Below, one piece after another: positions 39,293-46,172 of a stretch of 64,000 nt of DNA. The first letter of the stretch is position 1; every line of letters starts with the position of its first letter. The notes beneath the pieces are model-generated. The model did no database searches. It was not told the DNA's origin and saw only the letters and a list, made by a program, of their open reading frames with translations. The stretch spans positions 271,543-335,542 of the forward strand of contig NZ_JAILWB010000001.1 of the NCBI RefSeq assembly GCF_025699295.1, in the 5' to 3' direction. The DNA comes from Hydrogenophaga sp. (GTDB lineage Bacteria; Pseudomonadota; Gammaproteobacteria; Burkholderiales; Burkholderiaceae_C). Position numbers and translations under genes: made by a program.

Positions 39293-40060
39293 ATGAAAAC
39301 CAAACACATGGAACGCTGGTCGCCGCTGCTGCTGCTGCTGGCCATCGTCGTCATCTGGGAAGTCATCACCAGCGGCTTCGGTGTCTCCGAGTTCATCTTC
39401 CCCAGCCCTTCGCGCATCTGGGAACAGACGCTGGAGCACAAGGTCACCATCCTGGGTCACGCCTGGCGCACCTACTGGGTCACCATGGCGGGCTTCGGCA
39501 TCGCCATCGTGGTGGGGGTGCTGCTGGGTTTCCTGATCGGCAGTTCGCGCCTGGCCTACGCGGCGGTCTACCCGCTGATGACGGCCTTCAACGCCCTGCC
39601 CAAGGCGGCCTTCGTGCCGATCCTGGTCGTGTGGTTCGGCATCGGCGTGGGCCCGGCCATCCTCACGGCCTTTCTGATCAGCTTCTTCCCCATCATGGTG
39701 AACATCGCCACCGGTCTGGCCACGCTGGAGCCCGAGCTGGAGGACGTGCTGCGCGTGCTCGGCGCCAAGCGCTGGGATGTGCTGATCAAGGTCGGCCTGC
39801 CGCGCTCCATGCCCTACTTCTTCGGCTCGCTCAAGGTGGCCATCACGCTGGCCTTCGTGGGCACCACGGTGTCCGAGATGACGGCGTCGAACGAGGGCAT
39901 CGGCTACCTGTTGATCTCGGCCGGTTCGTCGATGCAGATGGGCCTGGCGTTCAGCGGCCTGCTGGTGGTGGGCGTGATGGCGATGGTGATGTACGAGCTG
40001 TTCAGTTTCATCGAGAAGCACACCACGGGCTGGGCGCACCGGGGCTCGCAGAACACATGA
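39293..40060 (+). CDS. ABC importer permease
   Basis: 255-residue permease with about six membrane segments. The conserved EAA loop reads EPELEDVLRVLGAKRWDVLIKVGLP, and NALPKAAFVPILVVWFG is the family's central segment. The ATG at 39293 was chosen over an upstream one that lies inside the ATPase gene. Its stop overlaps the deaminase start by four bases (ATGA). Confidence 0.92.
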   Translation: MKTKHMERWSPLLLLLAIVVIWEVITSGFGVSEFIFPSPSRIWEQTLEHKVTILGHAWRTYWVTMAGFGIAIVVGVLLGFLIGSSRLAYAAVYPLMTAFNALPKAAFVPILVVWFGIGVGPAILTAFLISFFPIMVNIATGLATLEPELEDVLRVLGAKRWDVLIKVGLPRSMPYFFGSLKVAITLAFVGTTVSEMTASNEGIGYLLISAGSSMQMGLAFSGLLVVGVMAMVMYELFSFIEKHTTGWAHRGSQNT

Positions 40061-40533
40061 GCCCGGAGCAGGTGTCAAGACACTTGCGCCGCGCCAACGA
40101 GGTGGCGCGCCGTGCGGCGGGCATGGGCCGCCATCCCTTTGGTGCCTTGCTGGTAGCGCCCGACGGCGAGACGGTGCTGGCCGAGCAGGGCAACATCGAT
40201 ACGGTGAACCATGCGGAGTCAACGCTGGCGCGCACCGTGGCCGACAACTTTCCCGGCGAGTACCTCGCGCGCTGCACCCTGGTGACGACCTTCGAGCCGT
40301 GCGCGATGTGCACGGGCACGCTCTACTGGGCGAACATCGGGCGTGTGGTCTATGGCGCGAGTGAAGAGGCTTTGCTCGCGCTGACCGGCAACCACGACGA
40401 GAACCCGACGCTGTCCCTGCCTTGCCGCGAGGTGCTGGCACGTGGACAGAAAAACATCGAGGTCATCGGGCCCGTGCCCGAGCTGGAGGCCGAGATGCTG
40501 GAGCCACACCAGGGGTTCTGGGCTTCGCGCTGA
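40057..40533 (+). CDS. Nucleoside/base deaminase (first copy)
   Basis: 158-residue cytidine/deoxycytidylate deaminase-fold protein. The zinc site is His and catalytic Glu in VNHAESTLAR and the two cysteines in EPCAMCTGTLYWANIGRVVYG. It is translationally coupled to the ABC permease, so the substrate is likely what the importer brings in, perhaps guanine or another aminopurine. It is a paralogue of the protein at 43178; both end in EPHQGFW or EPHRGFW. Substrate is inferred, not shown. Confidence 0.85.
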   Translation: MSPEQVSRHLRRANEVARRAAGMGRHPFGALLVAPDGETVLAEQGNIDTVNHAESTLARTVADNFPGEYLARCTLVTTFEPCAMCTGTLYWANIGRVVYGASEEALLALTGNHDENPTLSLPCREVLARGQKNIEVIGPVPELEAEMLEPHQGFWASR

Positions 40534-40572
40534 CGTGCCGGTCCACGTGGTGCTTCTTGCCTGCACCTCGCA

Positions 40573-40820
40573 GGCTCGCGGGCACAAGGCGCTCTGTTCC
40601 GCTCATGTCCCCCGGACCGGGCTACGCCCGGTCCTCCTCCTTGACTTCGCTACACAGAGCGCCTTGCACCCGCGAGCGAGTGGCGCGGTGGCCCACCCAC
40701 GTAGCGAAAGCCAAAAGGTCATCGGTGGGCAGGGGGACGGCGCAGCGAAGTCAAGGAGGAGGGACGGCGCAGCCGGACCGGGGGACATGAGCGGAGCCGT
40801 CCCCCTGCACACCGATGACC
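40573..40820. repeat. Interleaved inverted-repeat island
   Basis: This 309-base gap between convergent genes has no coding sequence. It holds three overlapping inverted repeats: 40573-40597 with 40652-40676 (GCTCGCGGGCAC, AAGGCGCTCTGT), 40600-40654 with 40742-40795 (GCTCATGTCCCCCGGACCGG, then TCCTCCTTGACTTCGCT), and 40716-40745 with 40794-40820 (GGTCATCGGTG). A short hairpin GGACCGGGC-TAC-GCCCGGTCC is at about 40613-40633. It could act as a two-way terminator, or be a dispersed genomic repeat. Confidence 0.8.
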
Positions 40821-40842
40821 GCTGCCGACGGAGAGGGAGGAA

Positions 40843-41862
40843 CTACCGATGCACCTCCACCTCCCCGGCAGAAGACAACAAACCCATCAACTTGCGCCGG
40901 ATCAGAATCCCCGGCCGGTCCGAGTCCATCGAGTACTCCACACCCCGGCGCCGCAGGTCCACCACCGCATCCGGGTCGGTCGACTCCAGGATGTCCTTGT
41001 CCTCCCGCGTGATTTCCTCGTCGAAGTCGATCAGCAGCTGCGCCGGACAATCTTCTTCCTTGTCGTTGCGGAACAACCACTGGCACAACTGCATGCGACC
41101 GTCATCGATCGGTGTGAACGCGTTGATGATGACGTGGCGCACCCCGCTGGGGTACTCGATGTCGAGGCGACGCGAGAACGGCTGGTAGTAGGCGTTGCGC
41201 ATGTGACGCTGCGTGATGGGATCCTTCACACCACTGATGCGCTGGAATTTTTCCGGATTCACCGCATCGATCACCGTCTCGGCGTAGAAGCCTTCCTCGT
41301 TCTCCACCAACTCGTACCTGCTGGGCGCCGGCGAGGCGGCCACGCCGAAGGTGGCGCGGTGCACGAAGCTGAAATGTGAGTTGTCGAACGAATTTTCCAG
41401 CGCACGCACCGGGCTGGTGTTCCAGGTCTCGTAGAACTGGAAGATGGTGCGCCAACCTTCGGCCTGGAATTCCGGGATCACCGGGATGTCGGCCACCGGA
41501 TCTTCCAGCGCCACCCAGGCGTAACCATGGCGCGCCACGCAGTGGTAGGCGGGCGTGCCGTAGTCCTTCGGGATCTCGCGCTCGGGCGGGTACTGCGGAA
41601 TCTGGATCACGCGACCGCTGCGGTTGTAGACCCAGCCGTGGTAGCCACACTGGAGGTTGCCGTTCCTGCACCAGCCCTTGCTGAGCCGGGCCGTGCGGTG
41701 GCAGCAGCGGTCCTTCAGCGCGGCAGGTTCTCCGCTCTCGTCAAGAAAGAGAACGATGTTCTCACCAAGCAAGGTGAAGGGTTGGGGGCCATCGGCCAGC
41801 ATCGTCAGTGGCATGACGGCGTGCCAGTAACGGCGGAAGACGGGCTGTTGGGTGACCAGCAT
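40843..41862 (-). CDS. Rieske non-haem iron oxygenase, alpha subunit
   Basis: 339-residue oxygenase. The Rieske cluster site is CCHR (CxH) and CGYHGW (CxxH), separated by 17 residues. The mononuclear iron site is NSFDNSHFSFVH (bridging Asp and two His). The ATG at 41862 has AGGAG nine bases upstream. No reductase gene lies nearby. Known relatives of the same architecture include NdmA and NdmB methylxanthine N-demethylases, other ring hydroxylases and O-demethylases. A leader element of the xanthine-I riboswitch type and the purine neighbours suggest a purine substrate, but this is inference. Confidence 0.9.
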   Translation of the reverse strand: MLVTQQPVFRRYWHAVMPLTMLADGPQPFTLLGENIVLFLDESGEPAALKDRCCHRTARLSKGWCRNGNLQCGYHGWVYNRSGRVIQIPQYPPEREIPKDYGTPAYHCVARHGYAWVALEDPVADIPVIPEFQAEGWRTIFQFYETWNTSPVRALENSFDNSHFSFVHRATFGVAASPAPSRYELVENEEGFYAETVIDAVNPEKFQRISGVKDPITQRHMRNAYYQPFSRRLDIEYPSGVRHVIINAFTPIDDGRMQLCQWLFRNDKEEDCPAQLLIDFDEEITREDKDILESTDPDAVVDLRRRGVEYSMDSDRPGILIRRKLMGLLSSAGEVEVHR

Positions 41863-41897
41863 GAAAGCGCTCCTGAGAGAAATGGCTTGAGGGAACT

Positions 41898-41948
41898 CAA
41901 GAGCAATTTCCTGTCCCGTGGCGCACGGGCTGAACGCTTCTACTCCGG
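41898..41948 (-). ncRNA. NMT1-motif RNA (xanthine-I riboswitch), oxygenase leader
   Basis: On the minus strand: GGAGTAGAAGCGTTCAGC, then the hairpin CCCGTG-CGC-CACGGG, then GGAAATTGCTCTTG. The flanking strings GAGT and GCTC can pair as the outer stem. The element ends about 36 bases before the oxygenase start. The same core with a different hairpin sequence lies at 42035-42088, so the stem covaries. I match it from memory to the NMT1 motif (xanthine/urate-sensing) and rate the name as likely, not proven. Confidence 0.72.
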
Positions 41949-42034
41949 GCAGGGATGCTAGCAAAAGACAGGCCACGGCGGAGCACCGATCTGGTGAGAC
42001 CCGGCTGGCACAGCTCGTGCATGCGGGGCCGACG

Positions 42035-42088
42035 CAGAGTAGAAGCGTTCAGCGGGTGCCACGCCACCCGCCCGGAAATTGCTCTTGT
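42035..42088 (+). ncRNA. NMT1-motif RNA (xanthine-I riboswitch), binding-protein leader
   Basis: Plus strand: CAGAGTAGAAGCGTTCAGC, hairpin GCGGGTG-CCACGC-CACCCGC, then CCGGAAATTGCTCTTG. The conserved unpaired strings are identical to those of the oppositely facing copy at 41898-41948, while the hairpin differs and still pairs. It precedes an NMT1/THI5-type binding-protein gene by 61 bases, the association that gave this riboswitch family its name. Confidence 0.75.
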
Positions 42089-42149
42089 ACGTCCCCGTGG
42101 TCCTGTGGTCCACGGGGTTGCCACAAGTCCATGTCACCGGAGCCTTGCC

Positions 42150-43181
42150 ATGCAACGCCGTCACTTCCTCGCTTCTTCCGCCGCCACCGTCTCGGCCCTC
42201 GCCGCACCCGCCGCCTGGAGCCAGTCCACGCCGAATCTCACCCCCATCAAGTTCACGCTCGACTTCCGCATCACCGGTCAGACCTCGCCCTTCTTCCTCG
42301 CCCAGAGCAAGGGCTACTACAAGGACGAAGGTCTGGACGTGAGCATCGACGTGGGGTCTGGTTCGGTCGCCTCCATCACGCGCATCGCCAGCGGCGTCTA
42401 CCAGATGGGCCTGGGCGACATCAGTTCGCTCATCGAGTTCCAGGCCAAACAGCCCGGCACGCCTTTGGTGCAAGCCGTGTACCAGTACTACAACCGCGCA
42501 CCGTTCGCGATCATTGGCCGCAAGGACCGTGGCATCACCAGCGACTTCCGCAGCCTCGAAGGCAAGAAGATCGCTGCCGCGGCCGTCGAGTCCACACGCC
42601 GCGCCTGGCCCATGGTGGCGCGCAAGCTGCGCGTGAAGGACGACTTCTTCCAGTGGTCGACCACCGACTTCGCCTCGCGCGACAACGTGGTGGTGCGAGG
42701 CGACGTGGACGGCGCCACCTACTTCCACGACTCCGCCGTTTCTCTGTTCGCGCGCATGAAGCTCGACGACCTCTCGGTGCTCGAGTACACCAGCGCGGGC
42801 GTGAACCTGTACGGCAACGCCATCCTCGCGAGCAACGCCATGACCACGCAGAACCCGGCCGCCGTGGCCGGCTTCCTGCGCGCCACCAACCGCGCCATCC
42901 ACGAAAGCATGGCCGACCCGGCAGCGGCGATCGCCGCGACCAAGCTGCGCGAGCCCATCCTGAACGAAGCCGTGGAACTGGAGCGCTGGCGCATCACGCG
43001 CCAGTACATCGCCGCGGCCGATACGCGCAGGCACGGTCTGGGCGACGTGTTCAAGCGCACGCTGGAGCAGCAGGTGGACGAGGTGGTGGACGTGTTCGGC
43101 CTGAAGGTGCGGCCGGGTGTGGAAGGCGTGTTCAACCGTGCCATGCTGCCCGCGCAGCGCGATCGCATCATCCCGGCATGA
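42150..43181 (+). CDS. ABC importer substrate-binding protein, NMT1/THI5-like (second copy)
   Basis: 343-residue protein with an RR-containing signal peptide (MQRRHFLASSAATVSALAAP, cut near AWSQS). The mature start TPIKFTLDFRITGQTSPFFLAQSKGYYKDEGLDVSID marks the NMT1 family. It is a paralogue of the protein at 37348, but no permease or ATPase gene accompanies it, so it may use the importer encoded at 38452-40060. Its stop overlaps the next deaminase start (ATGA). The start codon is the ATG at 42150 downstream of the riboswitch. Confidence 0.9.
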   Translation: MQRRHFLASSAATVSALAAPAAWSQSTPNLTPIKFTLDFRITGQTSPFFLAQSKGYYKDEGLDVSIDVGSGSVASITRIASGVYQMGLGDISSLIEFQAKQPGTPLVQAVYQYYNRAPFAIIGRKDRGITSDFRSLEGKKIAAAAVESTRRAWPMVARKLRVKDDFFQWSTTDFASRDNVVVRGDVDGATYFHDSAVSLFARMKLDDLSVLEYTSAGVNLYGNAILASNAMTTQNPAAVAGFLRATNRAIHESMADPAAAIAATKLREPILNEAVELERWRITRQYIAAADTRRHGLGDVFKRTLEQQVDEVVDVFGLKVRPGVEGVFNRAMLPAQRDRIIPA

Positions 43182-43675
43182 CGGTGGTGCACACGCTCAG
43201 CGAGCGCGACGGCACCTACCTGCGCCAGGCCATTGCCTGGTCGCGTGTGGCGCGCGACCGCGGCAACCGGCCGTTCGGTGCGGTGGTGATCGCCGACGAC
43301 GGCCGTGTGCTCGCCGAAGCCTGGTGCAACACCGGCGAGACCGGCGACTGCACCGGCCACGCCGAGACCAACGCGGTGCGCCAGCTCAGCCCGGTGGTGG
43401 ACCGCGAGACGCTCGCGCGCGCCACGTTGTACTCGTCCGCCGAGCCCTGCGTGATGTGCGCGGGCGCCATCTTCTGGAGCAACATCGGGCGCGTGGTGTT
43501 CGGCATCGACGCCGTGCGCCTGCGTGTGTTCCGTGGCGAACGCGCCGAACAGCGCGACGCCGAGCTCTCGTGCCGCGACGTGTTCAAGGCTTCACCGCAT
43601 CCCATCGAATGCATCGGACCGGTGTTGGTCGACGAGGCCAGTGAACCGCATCGGGGTTTCTGGAAGGCCGCCTGA
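43178..43675 (+). CDS. Nucleoside/base deaminase (second copy)
   Basis: 165-residue deaminase-fold protein. Zinc ligands are His with catalytic Glu in TGHAETNAVRQL and cysteines in EPCVMCAGAIFWSNIGRVVFG. Similarity to guanine deaminases and to the tRNA/cytidine deaminase group is visible; the substrate is not fixed. Coupled to the second binding protein exactly as the first deaminase is coupled to the first importer. It ends convergently with the collagen-like gene four bases away. Confidence 0.86.
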   Translation: MTVVHTLSERDGTYLRQAIAWSRVARDRGNRPFGAVVIADDGRVLAEAWCNTGETGDCTGHAETNAVRQLSPVVDRETLARATLYSSAEPCVMCAGAIFWSNIGRVVFGIDAVRLRVFRGERAEQRDAELSCRDVFKASPHPIECIGPVLVDEASEPHRGFWKAA

Positions 43676-43679
43676 GCCT

Positions 43680-44492
43680 TCAGGTGCAGTTGAACGAGAT
43701 CGCGATGCCCCCCGGCGTGGTCTGGCTTCCGATGGTCGCGCTGTTGGTCCACTGCAATTCCACCGCGTCGCCCGCATTGAAGCCCGCTGCACCCGATACG
43801 GTACAGCTGCGCGCCACGTCGTCGATCGTGCAGGAGAACGGACTGGCCAGCAGCCCCGCCACCGTGGGTGAGGGCCCCGGCGCGTGGAACAGTGTGAACT
43901 GGTGCGTCTGCCCCGCCTCGGGCACCCCCAGCGAGGCAACGTGTAGCGTGCCGGTGCCGCAGCTCTGCGGCAGCAACTGTGCATACCGTGAGTTCACGAT
44001 GCTGGTTGAGGAGCCGCCCATCAGCGAGTAGGTGCCGGGGGCCTGCACATTGCCGCTGGACAAAGCCCAGCTGAATTCCATTGCCGCAGGTCCTGCGGGA
44101 CCGGCGGGGCCCGTGGCACCGGTCGCACCCGTTGCACCTGTGGTACCCGTTGCACCGGTTGGGCCCGCCGGCCCCGTTGCCCCAGGCGCTCCAGTGGCCC
44201 CGGGGGCTCCATCCGCGCCCGGCGGGCCGACCAGCGAAATGGACGCCGTGGGCCAGACACCCGCGGTTTTCGGTCCGTACATCTCGCCGGTCTGGTCGTT
44301 GATGAAGTAGTCGCCATCCCGGCCCACGGCGGCGGTTGGTACCCCAGACCCGGCGTAAACGACGGGATGCTCGAACTCCGGCGCGCTGGGGGCGGGGCCA
44401 TCGCCGCCACCGCAGGCACTCACGAGCGAGGCGGCCAGCACCACGAGCAGCCGCCGGCCTGCTGGCCAAGCGTGATGTGCGCGGCGGCTCAT
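43680..44492 (-). CDS. Lipoprotein with collagen-like repeat
   Basis: 270-residue protein. The signal peptide ends at the lipobox LVSACGGG (Cys near residue 27). Residues about 90-136 form roughly 16 Gly-X-Y repeats (GPPGADGAPGATGAPGATG, then GTTGATGATGATG). The C-terminal domain (about 140-270) is Ser/Thr/Gly-rich and contains four cysteines (PQSCGT, FSCTIDD, RSCTVS and FNCT). It follows a tail-collar gene with a four-base overlap. Function unknown; surface adhesion or structure is a guess. Confidence 0.8.
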   Translation of the reverse strand: MSRRAHHAWPAGRRLLVVLAASLVSACGGGDGPAPSAPEFEHPVVYAGSGVPTAAVGRDGDYFINDQTGEMYGPKTAGVWPTASISLVGPPGADGAPGATGAPGATGPAGPTGATGTTGATGATGATGPAGPAGPAAMEFSWALSSGNVQAPGTYSLMGGSSTSIVNSRYAQLLPQSCGTGTLHVASLGVPEAGQTHQFTLFHAPGPSPTVAGLLASPFSCTIDDVARSCTVSGAAGFNAGDAVELQWTNSATIGSQTTPGGIAISFNCT

Positions 44493-45085
44493 GCGGAACC
44501 TCGCGTGGGATAAAGCCCTTCCAGCGCAATCACGTAATGCACACCGACATACGGGTTGCGTATGCCCACCGGTGCACCACCGCCGGTGGCGGCCACGCCG
44601 ACCTGCAGCGACAGCGGCAAGGGCGCCATGGTCTGGTTGGCCGCCCCCGGCGTGGCAAAGGCCTGCAAGGCGCCACCGTTGAGTGGTTCAAGCACCTCGG
44701 ACGGAATCGCGCCGGCGGGGCTGCTGAGCGAGCCAATACCGGCGTAGCAGTTCTGTTGCGCGTGCGCGCCGGGCTGCACCGTCGCCGTGTGCGTGTGGGA
44801 CGGCAGCTGGTTGGTGTTCAGGGTCACGGCTTCTGCGCCGCCACGCTGGCCCAGCTGCACCGGCTGCAAACCCGGGCCAGCGCCCGCACTGACCGGGCTG
44901 CGGCCTCGCAGATCAGGCAGCGCGAAGGTGGTGACACCATCGCCGCCGTAGGTCACACCGATCAGCGAATACAACGCGGGGTACTGCTCCCTGGGCAGGA
45001 GACTGCCGTCGCACAGGGCGAAGCCCTTGGGCGCGAACGGGAACGCGACCATCTGTATTTCCCCGACGAAGGGTTCCGAACTCAT
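44489..45085 (-). CDS. Phage tail collar domain protein (MdpB-like)
   Basis: 198-residue protein with the tail-collar pattern EPFVGEIQMVAFPFAPKGFALCDGSLLPREQYPALYSLIG, then TFALPDLRGRSPV and LNTNQLPSHTHTATV. The ending RNPYVGVHYVIALEGLYP fits the MdpB ('microcystin-dependent protein') group found in many bacteria without other phage genes. The ATG at 45085 lies eight bases after AGGAGG. No neighbouring phage genes are seen. It is coupled to the collagen-like lipoprotein gene. Confidence 0.88.
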   Translation of the reverse strand: MSSEPFVGEIQMVAFPFAPKGFALCDGSLLPREQYPALYSLIGVTYGGDGVTTFALPDLRGRSPVSAGAGPGLQPVQLGQRGGAEAVTLNTNQLPSHTHTATVQPGAHAQQNCYAGIGSLSSPAGAIPSEVLEPLNGGALQAFATPGAANQTMAPLPLSLQVGVAATGGGAPVGIRNPYVGVHYVIALEGLYPTRGSA

Positions 45086-45210
45086 TTTTTCCTCCTGAAT
45101 GGTTGTGACAAACGCCACAGCGGCGTGGCCGGCGCCGATGCTAGGAATCACTGAGACCCCTAGGAATACTGCAAAAGAACTAGTTTTTCGCACCTCTTAC
45201 ACTTTCGCCC

Positions 45211-46044
45211 ATGTCCTGGCATGCCCGCCTCTCGCTCGACCTGAGGTCCGAGCACCAGAAAACCACCGCTCACTTCGAGCACGACGGACCGCTGCGCATC
45301 CTCAAGAGCCTCTACCCTGAAGGGCCCGCGATCTGCCACAACGTGATCGTTCACCCTCCCGGGGGACTGGTCGGCGGTGATCTGCTCGATGTGCACGTGC
45401 GAGCCGGCACCGGGGCGCACGGCCTGATCTCGACGCCGGGCGCCACGCGCTTCTACCGATCCGACGGTCCGCCCGCCACGCAGCAGGTGGCGCTGACGCT
45501 GGACGCTGGGGCAAGACTGGAATGGCTGCCGCTGGAGACCATTGCCTACCCGGGCTGCCTGGCGCACAACACCGTGCGCGCCACCCTGGCAGAAGATGCC
45601 GAGCTGATCGGCTGGGACGTGAGCGCGCTCGGCCTGCCAACCGCAGGACAGCCTTTCGACCGGGGCTGCCTGACGCAGCATCTGGAAATACCGGGCCTGT
45701 GGCTGGAGCGCTCGCGCCTGGACGCGGCCGACACGCGCCTGCTCGAATCCCCGCTCGGCCTGGCAGGCCATCGCTGCCTGGGCACGCTGTGGCTGGCCAG
45801 CGGCGCACCGCTGGCGCGCGAGCGGCGCGAGCGACTGCTTGAAGCCGTGCGAGCCGGCATCGACACGGAGGCGGCTGGCGGCGTGCAGGCTGGCGCCACC
45901 TGCCCGCACCCCCAGGTGCTGGTACTGCGGGCGGTGGCACCGCTGGTCGAACCGCTGATGGCGCTGTTCCAGCACACCTGGGCGGTGCTGCGCGCCCAGG
46001 CCTGGGGCCTTCCGGCCGAGCCCCCCCGCATCTGGCGCGTCTGA
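45211..46044 (+). CDS. ureD: Urease accessory protein UreD
   Basis: Part of the UreDFG complex that loads nickel into urease. It has 277 residues with the family strings EGPAICHNVIVHPPGGLVGGD and ISTPGATRFYRSDGPPATQQ, and the motif WLPLETIAYPGC. It lies about 15 kb before ureABC with the whole urt operon between them. No other ureEFG genes are in this window. Confidence 0.94.
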   Translation: MSWHARLSLDLRSEHQKTTAHFEHDGPLRILKSLYPEGPAICHNVIVHPPGGLVGGDLLDVHVRAGTGAHGLISTPGATRFYRSDGPPATQQVALTLDAGARLEWLPLETIAYPGCLAHNTVRATLAEDAELIGWDVSALGLPTAGQPFDRGCLTQHLEIPGLWLERSRLDAADTRLLESPLGLAGHRCLGTLWLASGAPLARERRERLLEAVRAGIDTEAAGGVQAGATCPHPQVLVLRAVAPLVEPLMALFQHTWAVLRAQAWGLPAEPPRIWRV

Positions 46045-46172
46045 ACAGCCGCCCGGGCGGAGCCGGAAAAGCGCCGGAATCGACCCGCACTTTGGCCTAC
46101 CGGCGCGCTGGACGCGGCGCAGAATGGGGACAAGCCTCCGAGCGCCCGCGCTCGTCCGCCCGGCATCCCCGC

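Noticed and set aside
41881..42130. Inverted repeat between the oxygenase and binding-protein genes as a mobile element
   Set aside because: The repeated parts are two RNA leader elements facing opposite ways, with different hairpins, which explains the repeat better.
44489..45085. Tail-collar protein as a sign of a prophage
   Set aside because: No integrase, capsid, terminase, lysis or other tail genes and no attachment-site repeats were seen; MdpB-type proteins occur without phage.
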